A DNA stretch of 64,000 nt from Triplophysa rosa. Its lineage: Eukaryota; Chordata; Actinopteri; Cypriniformes; Nemacheilidae. Each line of letters begins with the position of its first letter. The stretch's first letter is position 1. The notes beneath the pieces were generated by a model. The model searched no databases and had not been told where the DNA came from. It saw only the letters and a program-made list of their open reading frames with translations. Both the position numbers and the translations under genes were made by a program. The stretch is taken from positions 10,242,251-10,306,250 of the forward strand of contig NC_079892.1 of NCBI RefSeq assembly GCF_024868665.1, given 5' to 3'. Below are positions 1-34,262 of this stretch, piece after piece.

Positions 1-763
1 CTCTATCACATCAAATGCTGAAAAAAAGTCAAGGGTAAGAGACAGTTTGATGCTAATACCTCAAGTTCAGACAGAGGGAACACAAGGGATCTGCGGACAA
101 AACAAATACATATAAGACGATAAGAGAAAGATAACGGAGCCCTTCATTCAACTGGAGAACATTTAGATATGATTGTCATCATGCTCCAGTTCGATAAGCA
201 TACTTAAAGAGGTTGAAATGGCAAAGCTGTTGTTACGAGGACACAAAAGGTGGGGAACATAATCTAATTCATGCACTCGATGGATAAAGATTGCATAGCT
301 GTAAAAAACACTTGTTTACGGTAATGCCAGTGCTGTGCTTGTAGCCCTCTCTCACTCTCTGGTTTGTCCTCCATCCATTCCTGGATAAACAATGTCCTGT
401 GACCTCCTGCATCCCAAACACGAGCCATTCGAAGTTGTGTCCGATGTGCCACAGACTGAGACGAACATTTGTAGAAGCCCATATAAGCGATTTTATGCTC
501 CGTAGTTTTAATCCAAAAGCGGGTCAAACCCAAATCCTCGCCGTTCCGCCGTATCCTCTCTCTGAGAAAGCGACAGGATTTCTGAACCAACGTTTAACGC
601 TTTCCACTGGTGAAAAACAGTCATGCATTTGTCGGTAATCCAGTCAAGTGTGCTTCCGGTTTCAACAACGCAAGGAAAACAGTTGTAGATAGGCTATACA
701 TCCTTTAATGTGGATCCATCTGTTCAGTTTGTGGTTATCGACCTCGGCAACAGTATCTTCCAT
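1..763. other. Downstream flank / 3' UTR of cib2
   Basis: Sequence beyond the cib2 stop codon. On the minus strand two ATTAAA hexamers are possible polyadenylation signals (704-709 and 507-512), but I cannot tell which is used. No exon of another gene is recognised; the open frames here are short and lack family features. Confidence 0.4.
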
Positions 764-17310
<16,547 letters not shown>

Positions 17311-18584
17311 CTTAGTCGAGTAATTTTCCTATCGTAAAGATGCATCACATTGGAAGTTCGTGGCGTCTTCTCTGTTCTAGGCATTTATGTTCACGGTTTG
17401 GCCAGTCGAGAAAATTGGGACCCGGCATGAAATTTCAATCCGTCTCGAAGTAACCGACGCCTGCTGAAGGTAAAGGCGACACTCTCCATGAATACTTTAA
17501 CAGCTGAAGAAACGCTATACTTTCTGATGCGTAACGTTTCCTCGAGGACGGGTCCTTGCACGCGCAATAAAATCGTATTGTCGGATTAAGCACCGACCTG
17601 GTGTCCGCACTCACTATGACAGTATTCTCAATGAAAATGAGTCTTCAACTAACTAACACGTTTACACCACTAGAGGGCGGCATTGACCACACAGCGTTAT
17701 GTCGTCATTATTGATGGTGGTTTTGTTTTATTTTGGAAACATATACTTTTTGGTGTTTTGGAAAATCAAAGAATCTATCATACTATCAATTGTATTTATA
17801 TAATAAATCTGATCCTTCTGTTGACAACATTTTATATAGGCTACGCGGATGTAAACCATCTGGAAGAAAACCCTGTTTTATTTCCTTTTAAAAAAGAAAT
17901 GAAACTTTCTATCGATTCAATTTTCTTTGAAACAAAAGGCATTAAAAACTTAGAAAATGTCTAATGTCTTTAGTGTATTATTGTGAGCTCCCCCTAGTGT
18001 TTATGTTATAAAAAATTGGATAAACGAAAAAGTTACAGTATATCTTCATTTGCTATACACTAAAATGATTTATTTGTGGTTTATTTGTATTCATCATTAT
18101 ATTTATAGTAGGCCTATACAATATTAGTAGTAGTAGTAGTAATACTAATATCAAATATCAACCATCAGATATTTACCAATACAAATGTCTCTTTTGTGGT
18201 AGGCACATAATGCATTCCAGTGCTGTATCCATGACAATATCCAAGTAACCAATGCAAACACTTGAAAACGCAAGGAAGGACAACTTCCGACTATTCCGAA
18301 CGCTACATAATTTTTTTTTGCGTCAACTGAGCGCTTGAATATAAAAATAAACCATCAGATCAGTAAAACAACATGGCTCCAAAATAATCTCCGCATTAAA
18401 AGCATCAGTACTGTATATAGGGCAGGCATTGCAGTAACGCTAGACGCAGCGCTAACCGTCACACCTGCTCAGATCTGCCTGTGCTTCTTACCGCTTGCTT
18501 TCTATCCATGCACTGGATATTATTTATAAACAATACATCAGTCTCATGCTGTAAACACCGAAAGACTTAATGATTTGAGGGACA
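17311..18584. promoter_or_regulatory. Shared upstream region between cib2 and the lrrc61-like gene
   Basis: The two genes are divergent with 1.27 kb between start codons. The part nearest cib2 (about 17320-17600) is comparatively CpG-rich, consistent with a TATA-less promoter. No TATA box was identified for either gene. The middle (17680-18180) is AT-rich with a short TAG repeat near 18126. Confidence 0.45.
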
Positions 18585-21286
18585 ATGGACTCTAAGAGGG
18601 AAAAGGACAACGGTGAGTTACTCGCAAATAGATGTTTTATAAACGTTAGCGCGTGCTAGCAGCGGTAGCTGTCCACACAATGTGGTGCTGATTGATAAAA
18701 ATACTAAATATGAAATATATTAGTACGTTTATACAATATATTTAATATGTTTGATGTTTAATTAAATGCAGTCTTGGGTTATTATTTCATCTTAACCAGT
18801 ATGAGGTTTCCTAAAGCGCAGTCGTCGCTTGTTGCTCCCCGTGTGTGCTGAATTTACTGTAATTTAAGCATCTGCTTTTAAACCGACTGCTGCTTTGTGT
18901 GCAAAGCGTGTGTGTGTGTGTATACGTAGCTGTAGTTTAGGGACATTATTGTGTCCTAAAGTTAGACCTACAATGGAGGACACTCGGTACTCTAAGGATT
19001 GATAAATGATTCATAAATAATTGTGTAATGTTTTTTTGTTTTGATATTATAATGCAAAAGGAAACGTTTTCTTTTAAGAATTGGATTAGAATAGGGCTAA
19101 TCATAAATTACAAAGTATGTCTGTTATTTTGTATCACAGCAGAGAACAAGTGTATACTTGGTTAGGGTGAGTAGAGTAACATTGAATAGTTGCCAGGCAT
19201 TAAATTAAACCCAGAAAACCAGCAGCTGGTTTAATCTCGTATTAAAGAGATAAAGAACACATCAGAGGGAATTCAATATGAACCTTATATTAATATGGAG
19301 TTATATTTATCTCTCCAGTACTGGATAGACCAGACTTGAATGGTTTAGTATATGCTGCATTGTACATGCACTGTGTTGTTTAAAATAATCACACTTTTCT
19401 CCTCATTTTCCAGTAACTGAATGTGCAAAAATCACCAATGTGCTTCTGAAGTCCCGTACAGGGGAGTTCGATTTGGAATCTATTTTGTTTCTTAAACTGA
19501 GGAATTTAGGTAAGCTGACATCAATTTAGGAGACCTCTTATAAAAGATGTACATCACAAAAGCAAAATACTGTTTTTATATTGCAGGAATATATGACCTT
19601 GGATGTATAGGGGAGTGTTTAAACCTAGAGAGGCTGGACCTCGCAGGCAATAACATCACAAATTTGGGGCCTCTTTCACCCTTGCGAAGGCTTCTTGTTC
19701 TTAATTTATCAGCCAACAGGATCTCTAATTTAGGTAAACGGTTATTAAAATGACAATTGACCAGTTTTTCATGCAATATGTTGATTCCGGTTAAGTCGTT
19801 TTTTTTATTTCTCAGATTCTCTTTCTAGCTGTGAAAGTTTGCAGAGTCTTAATTTGGCGGGCAATGTTATACCAAGGTAAACAGATTTTTAAATCATTAC
19901 AGCTCATAATAAAGTATACAGTGATTAATAGGTTGCTTATGTCATATCTGTTGCATTGCATCCACAGTATTGATAATCTCCACGCACTCAAGTCTTTATG
20001 GAGACTGGAGAGCGTTAGATTAAAGGACAACACTTATAATTACTCCAATCCAGGTTAGCGTTTATTTCTAGGTCAGTTTAATACTTACTAAAATATTTTT
20101 GATACTGTAAGGCATTTCCTTTAATTCACTTGTTGGTTTTGTTGTAGTCTGCAAGAATTCTTCATACTGGACCCTTTTTCTTGAAATGTTCCCGAACATC
20201 AAAGTTTTAGATGGTGAGATTTTTTTATTTAGTTTTTCCGATTTACATGCAACTTACTTAAAGAAATAAGTTTTTTCGTGTGTTTTCTTTTTATGGGTGA
20301 CCCAATGAAATTGTCAAGAAATTTAACAGATTATGGTTTACTGTGCCACTTCAGGTGAAAGGGTTGTGGGACGAGGAAGTGACTTATATCAACTATGTAA
20401 AGATATTGACGATACAATTAAAGGTATGTATTTTTGTGCTTTTTTTTAAACACTGACCGTCTTTGTTTTTATATTTTTATATTAATTAGAAGACAAAAAA
20501 ATGTTTTGTAAACAATTTTCTATTTTGGTTTTAGCTGGCTTGTTTAAAAGTGGTCAACTTCCTGACGTACCGGAGTGCAAACCTTGGGTGGACGATGGTT
20601 TTTGGGATATAAAAAGATCGAACAATGCCATTGTTGATGAAGCCTATAAACAATTCAGTGGTATGGTTCAAAATCACAGATTTTTATTTAATATTACTGC
20701 TAACCCTACACTCTATAAAAAATAGTGCTATATAGCACTTAAAGTGGTTATTGGCTCGTAATCATAGGGGAACCACTTTTAGTGCTATATAGAACATATT
20801 TTGTTGCTTCAGTGGTTTGTGATGACTGATGTGCTACAGTATATAGAACCGCTGAAGAACTATACAGGGGCTTAACAGGTTCTGATATATGGAAACGGTG
20901 CTATATAGCACCTCGGTCACCCCAAAGAACCTCTGAAGAACCACTGAAGCACCAAGATATGGGGCTATGTAGCACTAAAAGTGGTTCCCATCTGATTTCG
21001 AGCAAAGAACCACTTTAAGTGCTATATAGTACCATTTTTTTAGAGTGTAATTCTGTGGTTAAAGTAAGAATTTTTCAATTATTAAAACACCATTTAAATA
21101 AATCAGCAGTCAGAATTTACTTGTTCATAGGTGTTTTGGAAATCCATTGATTTTTGGCGACCTGTCTCTCTCACAACAGATGTTCTTCATGAATGCAGAC
21201 TGCTGAATAGCAGAGCAGCCCATGTGATATCACAAAATGAAAGAACCATCAGTCTCAAGAACCAACCAAAGCAGTATGCTGTTTGA
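18585..21286 (+). CDS. lrrc61: Leucine-rich repeat protein, LRRC61-like, 9 coding exons
   Basis: Exons: 18585-18612, 19414-19509, 19587-19733, 19816-19876, 19968-20053, 20148-20213, 20355-20423, 20535-20660 and 21180-21286; all GT-AG and in phase, 786 nt, 261 aa. Start ATG has A at -3 and G at +4. The N-terminal half holds leucine-rich repeats (CLNLERLDLAGNNITNLGPL, then LRRLLVLNLSANRISNL, then CESLQSLNLAGNVI), followed by a cap-like segment (MFPNIKVLDGERVVGRGSD) typical of SDS22/LRRC proteins. The motifs LLKSRTGEF, LGCIGECLNLE and GERVVGRGS match what I recall of human LRRC61, hence the name. It is a presumed cytosolic protein-protein interaction scaffold; I know no established function. No signal peptide or membrane segment. 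Intron 8 carries a MITE. Alternative: a paralogue of LRRC61 rather than its orthologue. Confidence 0.9.
20708..21048. mobile_element. MITE with CACTCTAWAAAAAATRGT inverted ends
   Basis: Left arm CACTCTATAAAAAATAG then GTGCTATATAGCACTTAAAG; right arm CTTTAAGTGCTATATAG then ACCATTTTTTTAGAGTG. Internal copies of GTGCTATATAG and AACCACTTTTAGTG make a multi-stem foldback. About 340 bp, in intron 8 of the lrrc61-like gene; no ORF. Confidence 0.8.
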
Positions 21287-22497
21287 ATCTGGGGATTCAA
21301 TAACATTACATTTGCTAAAAATACATATGTTTTCCACAGCTTTTTCTGTATTTTTAAACATCCATATGCTTGATACATCACCGGTGCCAGAAATCCAAAA
21401 TACTCCATGTTGCCTGCAGTGTGAGGGTTAGTGACTACACTAGAGTCTTTTTTTTGGTTTTCCAACAGAGAGAGACTACCACTGTTGTTAACCCTAATCC
21501 AATTTAAACACCATCTCAGGATGTTCAGAATCAAACAAATCCACTCTGCACTCCTAACACAACTGTATTGTACATATGCTTTAAAATGCACTTAATTATG
21601 CTTAAAATGCTGCTATTTGTATATTTTGTAATAGTGATGCACTTGTATTGTTTATTCCTAAAGCTTTCCCATGATGCACTTGCTGATTAACATTTTTACA
21701 CAGTGTTTTTTTACTTTTTATTGTGGATGCATTTTTGTACTTGAATGCACCTGTTTGTTTAATACTGTAGGCTTCTTTGTTTTTCTTTGCTCAGCGTTTT
21801 GCTTTTCACTACATTTATATTGTATTATATTATATTTGATCTGCCTTGCATCTTTGCATTTTCATTTACTTGGATAAACACATGCCAAAAAATGTTTCTG
21901 TGTCTTTTGGTATGCTCATTTTCTTTTCTTTTTTTAACTTTTTCATTGTATTGATTTTTTCATGCTTGTGTATTGTGACATCCAGATCAGTAGGGGGAGT
22001 AAGACAAAGAGTTTACCAACTTTGCTGTCGCATGTAGAAAAGCGTGCTTGTACCAAGGGTCGCCAGGTTTCGTGTAATCCCTATTTTAGAGTAGAAAAAA
22101 TGTAAAAGCTCAAAAGATGTATTATTTATATTTTCTTGATGTAACTGCTGTAAACCATTGTAACGAATCAATACACATTCATAAATTAACTTTTAAATTA
22201 TCTAACTTAGGAAAACCCATTTCAATTTCCCACTTTTTAATTCTCCTTAGTATCGCTTTTCCATGCCGATTAAAATATATATTTAAATGTTTATATAAAT
22301 GATACACTTATAAACACTTTTGATGCATTTTATTAAAGACACACTACCGTCAGGTTTAACTTGTCTTGAACATGGTTCCTACCACATTTCGCGTTAGGTA
22401 GTATATTATCTGGCAACCCCACATGCTTGCTCATAGAGAATGAGACATCGGATAGCTGCATTGAGTTTAGTAGTTGCCAGATCTCGGTTGACACAGG
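21287..22497. other. lrrc61 3' region and idh3a upstream region
   Basis: About 1.2 kb between a stop codon and the next start on the same strand. The first part is probably lrrc61 3' UTR, but I found no AATAAA (an ATTAAA occurs near 22334). The last ~150 bp should include the idh3a 5' UTR and core promoter; no TATA box seen. Confidence 0.4.
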
Positions 22498-28097
<5,600 letters not shown>

Positions 28098-28816
28098 TAA
28101 TGTGGCTTTGTCGAATATTAATGCCAACTGTGTTTGGATCTAATCCATAAAGGACAGACACTCAAAAAAGTTAATCTTCGTATCATTCTCATATCTGCGC
28201 ACAATTCTATCTCCTAAGTGTCTATGTATTTTCTCCAAAACCACAAAGTACTGTCTTACACTCGTCATTTGGTGACTGTATTTGTGAGCTGTTTTAATCT
28301 GTCAAAAAGGAATTGCATAATCTATACTCTATTTATTGACTGGATATTTTCTGGGTTGATGTATTTTAATTTGCCACCCTGTCATGTGGTTTATGACAGA
28401 GTAATCTTGTGCAAATTAGAATAACAAATAGATTATGTTAACCGTTATTTTAAATGATTTCTGGTTTTTGGTTGTAAGAGTGATAAATGTATCATTACAA
28501 GGTCATTTCTAAATGATATTCTTCAGATGTACGTTTTGACGCTCTATTGACTTTATGCATCAATTGTGAAATGGTTGATACTATTAAGACATGAATGTAG
28601 TTGGAATATAAACTTCTATTTTCATGGGCAAAACAATGTATCTCTTTATTTTTCATATTATGCCTGTTTAGAATTTCACAAAAATCCATAAGCAAAACAC
28701 AGAAACACATATTGCACTTCATATAATATTTAACGTTTTGAAAATACAACACCAGTTTAAATATTATATTTAGTAAGGCCATAAAAATGAACGTAATCCT
28801 GTTTTATAGAATTTTT
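28098..28816. other. Convergent 3' UTR region of idh3a and acsbg1
   Basis: 719 bp separate the two stop codons, tail-to-tail. No canonical AATAAA is visible for idh3a on the plus strand. For acsbg1 see the hexamer at 28645-28650. No additional gene. Confidence 0.5.
28645..28650 (-). promoter_or_regulatory. Candidate polyadenylation signal AATAAA for acsbg1
   Basis: TTTATT on the plus strand is AATAAA on the minus strand, about 170 nt after the acsbg1 stop codon. Cleavage site unknown. Confidence 0.5.
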
Positions 28817-31800
28817 TCATTTTCTGTAGAAACTTTCTATTTCATTGTGATACTTCCATAACACCACAGGGCGGCGTAGTTTCATTGTAGGTCCTGAAAA
28901 GAGAGTATAAATTAGATCTCTTATTATGGTCAAAGGGATTAATACTACGAAGTTAAAGTATTGTTCTATCTTTAATATATGTGAAAAATCACAAAAAAAA
29001 TTCAGCCCCAGAAAAAGATCAGTAATGCACTTTCAATGGAAATCTACAGATGGTTTCATCGGACGCAAGCGCCTGGTCAGAAGTTAATTTCCGGTCTGTG
29101 TTCGGCTTTAATATAACTATTTGTTTTATATTTAATTTAAATTAATATTTTATTGTATATTAATTGTATTAAATTAGATTAAAACTACTTAATAAAGTTG
29201 TTGATTCTTTGTGGAGGTCTACCGGAAGTTAAGTCTGGGCCACATAACGTTTATGTTGTTGCCGCTGAAACCAAATATAGGAGAAAGGTGTGAAAACACG
29301 CTACAAAATATTCTTGTAGCTTTACAGATCATTTCTGTAAATAGTTTTTTATTCTATGTAAGCGTCCATGTTTTTGGTATCTTCTGTATATACAGACAAA
29401 AATACTGATTTATATCAGTATAGTCGCTTTGGATAAAAGCGTCTGCCAAATGAATAAATAAATGTAAATATCAGGATTTTAGAGTCTCATATTGACACGT
29501 TTAAGATTTTGACAAACTTTAAATATAAACTTCGCTGTGAAATCACAGAAACCCTTTGTCAATGCATTACTGCCAATGATTTTGCTTGTTTTCACAATCT
29601 GTGGGGTGAGGATATTTACAAATATACACATCTGGTAAACCTAATGGCGAGTATACAGCACTTACCTAGTTCTCCTCCAACAATTGAGAAATCTTTTTCC
29701 AGTATGGTCCATTTCTGAATGCGCTGGGCGTTTGACGTTGCTCTTGAGTTGACCCGTGCAATACCCTCTTCAATTGACTGGTACACCAGCTTGTCTTTCC
29801 CTCCGGTGATGTCTGACACTTTTGTTGCCTGACTTCCTAACCGTTCACAACATTTTACAGCCTCTAAACTGAGAATATCCGTGGGCTCCATTGTTTTTGG
29901 ATTAGCTGTACACTATTAAAGAAAGAGAGTAGTTTTAATGGTTTATAGCCGTATTGTGTCTGTTCTCTAGGCAAAATTAACCTTTAGTGTTAGCAACATG
30001 GAAAGAAATCTCCTCTTGTCTCCAATCAGCATGGCGTTGCTGATTATAGGCAGTTCCTGTTTGACGGCATCTTCTATGGGAAGAGGGGGGATATTCTCTC
30101 CTCCAGCTGTGACGATGAGCTCTGAATGAAAAAAATGAAGAACTTAATCGAGATGTGATTAAATCCTAAAATAGAACAAGTGTATATATTACCTTTTATT
30201 CTTCCAGTGATGTAAAGAAAGCCATCTTCATCCACCCTTCCCAAGTCTCCAGAATGGAGCCAGCCGTCTTCATCAAAAGCCTCCTTTGTTTTATCCTCCA
30301 TGTTAAGGAAGCCCATGAAGACATTACGCCCCCAGAAACACACCTCTCCAATGCCGTCAGCATCTACATTTGCTAGTTTATATCTACAGCCTGGAACCAC
30401 CTTACCACAACTACAGAACAAGTTAAAAACTAATATTATGAATATGAGCATTAAAGGGACAGTTCACCCCAAAATAAAAATTTGTCATCATTTACTCGCC
30501 CTCAAGTTGTTCCAAATCTGTATAAATGTCTTTGTTCTAATGAACACAGAGAAAGATATTTGGAAGAATGCTTGTAACCAAACAGTTCTTGGCCACCATT
30601 GACTACCATAGTAGGAAAAATGCTTTATAAATTTCTTTGTTCTGTTGAACACAAAAGAAGATATTTTGAAGAATGTAGGAAAGCAGTTCTGGGGCACTTT
30701 TGACTACCATTGTCATTTTTCCTACTATGATAGTCAATGGTGGCCAAGAACCTTGTTTGGTTACAAGCATTCTTCCAAATATCTTGCTCTGTGTTCATCA
30801 GAACAAATCAATTTATACAGATTTAGAACAACTCGAGGGCGAGTAAATCATTTTATTTTGGGGTGAACTGTTCCTTTAATGCCTTCTACAAAGTTCAACT
30901 TTTTTCTACATAAAGAAATTACAATCTTTGGCTGAAAGACCGAAAGAGACGTACCTTTGAAATCTGTATGCATGTGGACTGGACATGAAGTGTGGTCCCG
31001 AGCTTTCACTCATGCCGTAGGCTTCATACAGCCGTAAGTTAAGGCCGAGGAAGAACTGTAGTGTTTCGCTTCCAATAGGAGCGGCCCCCGAGAATACCTT
31101 CTGACAGCAGGAAAAGCCCAGCTCGGCACGAATCTTCTGCAAGACCAAACTATCGGCGAACGTGAAGAGGAAGGATTTCTCCTCATCCCTGTTGTGAAGA
31201 CAATGATCAGAACATCATAAACATTATGAAAATCTTCAGTGTAGTTCCACCATCCATACTTTGTGAGTCTTTGATTCGCCTCCAGGCTGACAGACATGGC
31301 CCATGTCACCAATTTTCTCTTCACGTATCCACACTGTGAAATCCCCTCTTTGATCTTTTCCATGATTTTCTCCCAGACACGAGGAACACCCATGTGGGAC
31401 GAAGGGGTCACTTCTCTTAGTGTGTCTATTAAACTCCCCTGAATGGTGAAAAAAACCTAAATCAGAATAATGCATAGTTCACTTTTATCCTGTATAATAA
31501 TTGAAATTCCATATTTACCTTAAGAGCATCTGGCTGAGCAAAGTACACAAGCTCACCCCACTGGATCCCCGTCCACAGGTCATATATCTGAGCGGCAATG
31601 TGGCTCAATGGAAGATAGCTGACAACTGATTCTTGCATAGTCTCAGCCGGCTGCATATCTCCAGCTCTGCTGGCATGATGGGCAGTCCATGTGATCTGTA
31701 AAACGCAAAATCCTCGATAAACTATAAGACTACATTTTAACTCTTGTGAAAGACACAATAATGGCTTACGTTGTCATGGCTGAGCATCACTCCTTTCGGC

Positions 31801-33589
31801 ACGCCTGTAGTCCCAGACGTGTAAATGAGAACGCAGCACTGATTGGCTCTCTGGCTACAGATGATGTCATCGAGTTCTTGGTCTGCAACTTCCCGGCCCA
31901 GTGCCATAAACTCCTCCCACTGTCAAACAACGTCAAATGTCAATGTAATCATTTGGGTGACATTGTGACCCATACGAACTCACATTGGACACTCACCGAA
32001 TAAACATTGGGTAACTTTTCCTGCAAAGATCCTGAATATTGTACTATGGCTTTCAAGTGCGGCAGCTGACCCTTTAACTATAAATAAAACACAAGCATTA
32101 GATTTCTCAGCGTATGTTCTAGAAAAACATAAAGACCTAATGTTACGTTACCTGCAAAATCTTATCCAACTGCTTTTGATTTTCCACAACAATGATATTG
32201 GCTCTGGAGTCACTTGCAACATAGAGGCAGGCGTCCGGTGAGTTTGTGGCGTAGATGCCCATCATTATACCCCTGTCAAAAAAATGATGATGTTACTCGG
32301 CACATCTACCTCTAATTTGGTAAAACAATGTTTCCTTTTACATTTAAAAATATTAAAAATCTTTAAAAGTTTCCCTGGATTGAGCCTGAAACCCTGAGCT
32401 CATTGACACCGCATCCATTAGGCATCATGATTTTACATTAGCAAAATGAATACACGTTTTAAATATATAAAATGTTGCTTAAGCCAGGGTTAACCGTGGC
32501 GTGGAAGCGCTTTGAATGTTTTTCTCACCCTGCAAAGACAGTTCCAACAGCAGATATAAACCACTCGGATGAATTGAACCCCAGGATGGCTACACTGTGG
32601 AACCTCTCCAGACCGAGCTAAAGAAATGATTCAACATGCATGTATTAATTCTCATAGGTACATTCATGCATACAATAACTTAAAGGGATAGTTCACCCAA
32701 AAATGAAAATTCTGTCATCGTTTACTCACCCTCATGTCATTTCGAACCTGTATGACTGTATTTCTTCTGCAGAACACAGAAGAAGCTATTTTGAAGAATG
32801 TTGGTAACCGAACGGCGCCGCCACCCGTTCACTTTTAATGTATGGACACTAAAGCAAAGCAATTGAATGGGTACCATTGTTTGGTTACCAACATTGATGA
32901 TGAAAGAAATTTCATTTTTGGGTGAACTATCCCTTTAAGAAATGCAATTATTTGTGTAAATTCTTATTTTATTTCTAGAACAATAAAAATTGAATGAATG
33001 TGTGAATGACAGTATATTGTGACAGCCCTAAGCTTTATCCACAAAATCGATACTTTTTCTTAGATACAGTGTGTGTAGTTGAATTCATTAGTTATGTGGA
33101 GAATAACATGTTTACAAACGTTTCATCATCCAGATCACCTTTAAAAAGCTTTTGGCCGCCATTCGACAGAGGTGATAATATTCCGAAAAGGTGATTTTTT
33201 CCCAGTTGTTTCCCCTCTTGGTTGCCAGGGCAGGCAGGTTTCCGTACTTTTTAACCGAGCGCATAAACATCTGATGAACTGTAATGGGTTGTTCTGGACA
33301 GAGTTCATCTATTCTCAGCTGAACTGATCCGCTGTCCTCTGTGGTCCATAGAGATTGGGCTGGGGCCAGTTCTGCGCCTTCCAGAACCTCCTCAGCGCTC
33401 TTTTTACTCTGCTGCATTGAATAGGAAATGACCACAGCAAAATACGTAACATTTCAATCATGCACTAGAGTTTTAATGTTCCATCAAATTTGTAAGCACA
33501 AACCATCATTTTGCAGTCTACGATATGGCCAAGCTCTCATCACAATAACACAAAGCAAAAAACAAATAATCACTACTTACAATATCCAT
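28817..33589 (-). CDS. acsbg1: Long-chain acyl-CoA synthetase, bubblegum family, 13 coding exons
   Basis: Exons: 33589-33581, 33411-33139, 32617-32529, 32272-32152, 32077-31997, 31919-31770, 31695-31519, 31438-31260, 31188-30955, 30410-30193, 30121-29982, 29912-29666 and 28893-28817; 1995 nt, 664 aa. I chose the ATG at 33589 because its 9-nt exon joins exon 2 in phase (MDI-QSKKS) and has A at -3 and G at +4. The AMP-binding fold shows the P-loop [11 protein letters not shown] (about residue 224), [17 protein letters not shown], the hinge-region [20 protein letters not shown] and the C-terminal [20 protein letters not shown]. It should activate long and very-long-chain fatty acids with ATP and CoA via an acyl-adenylate. 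Adjacent to idh3a and near cib2 as human ACSBG1 is; the length is closer to ACSBG2 (about 666 aa), so the paralogue name rests on synteny. Exon 2 has two possible acceptors 3 nt apart (CAGCAG). Confidence 0.94.
29424..29470 (+). repeat. SINE/L2 tail fragment
   Basis: GTCGCTTTGGATAAAAGCGTCTGCCAAATGAATAAA, nearly identical to the tail of the SINE at 45698-45856, without a tRNA-like head. Sits in the last acsbg1 intron. Confidence 0.7.
30451..30879. mobile_element. Foldback MITE (Angel-like) in an acsbg1 intron
   Basis: Starts TTAAAGGGACAGTTCACCCC and ends GGGGTGAACTGTTCCTTTAA. The inverted arms continue inward: ATTTACTCGCCCTC against GAGGGCGAGTAAATCA, and TGGCCACCATTGACTACCAT against ATGATAGTCAATGGTGGCCA. 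The whole ~430 bp can therefore fold into one imperfect hairpin. The terminal sequence is one of the commonest in cyprinid genomes; I associate it with the Angel group from memory. Confidence 0.85.
32679..32939. mobile_element. MITE (Angel-like), 261 bp, in an acsbg1 intron
   Basis: Ends CTTAAAGGGATAGTTCACCC and GGGTGAACTATCCCTTTAAG are perfect inverted repeats. Shares its terminal motif with 30451-30879 but is a distinct, shorter copy. No ORF. Confidence 0.88.
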
Positions 33590-33620
33590 CTTTCACCGTC
33601 TGCTCGAAAGGGTCTGTCAT
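33569..33620 (-). promoter_or_regulatory. Upstream overlapping ORF in the acsbg1 leader
   Basis: An ATG at 33620-33618 lies 31 nt upstream of the chosen acsbg1 start in another frame. It reads [13 protein letters not shown], crosses the first splice junction (T|CAGAG) and stops at TAA two codons later in exon 2, overlapping the main start. Its context is weak (C at -3), so leaky scanning to the main ATG is expected. Confidence 0.55.
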
Positions 33621-33821
33621 GGGCCCCTAATATAACCAGTCTGAAACACAGAATGGGGACGTTGCCCTAGAGGACACCAGACTCTGTCTCTCTCTGCTGT
33701 TCACATGAATCACATGGTGCAACTGCTCAGCAGCATTGCAAGCTCATACCATGACGTGTCGAGGTTACTAAGTAATAAAGCTCTGGCAGTCTTGGCAGTC
33801 ACTTAATTGGAATCTCTCCCT

Positions 33822-34262
33822 TTCAATTCAATTCAATTCAATTCAATTTTATTTATATAGCGCTTTTCTCAATGTGCATTGTTCCAAAGCAGCTTAACAG
33901 GAGAAAATGAGAAAAACTGAAAAACGGTAAAAAACAGCACAGTGCATGGTGTTTATAGAACAATCAAGATTATTCTAGTAAATAATATCTAATAAATGCA
34001 GTCTCCCGGTGGTTTATTTAGCATATTTTGCATTAAGTGAATGCTTGGCTGAAAAGATGTGAATTTAATCTAGATTTAAATTGGGAGTGTGTCTGACCCT
34101 CGAATAGTATCGGGAAGGCTATTCCAGAGTTAAGGTGTATGAGAAAGCTCTACCCCCTTTGGTGGATTTAGTTATTCTAGGTGTTATCAAAAGTTTGAGA
34201 TCTTAGAGAGCGTGATGGGTTGTAGTGTGGTAGAAGCTCTGTTATGTAGGTAGGGGCTAAAC
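33822..34262 (-). pseudogene. 5'-truncated L2/CR1-type LINE, reverse-transcriptase C-terminus
   Basis: On the minus strand the upstream end reads LNGLAPTYITELLPHYNPSR and LRS, then after frameshifts KSTKGGRAFSYT and QFKSRLNSHLF, the conserved C-terminus of fish L2-type polyproteins. It ends in an untranslated tail with AAAAGCGCTATATAAATAAAATTG and a short (AATTG)n repeat at 33822-33845, as expected of a LINE 3' end. Dead copy with stops and frameshifts. Confidence 0.8.

Noticed and set aside
31236..31475. Minus-strand 79-aa frame inside acsbg1
   Set aside because: Off-frame shadow of the exon at 31260-31438.
33569..33620. ATG at 33620 as the acsbg1 start
   Set aside because: Its frame does not match exon 2 at either acceptor and hits a stop just after the junction; the ATG at 33589 joins in phase and has a better context.
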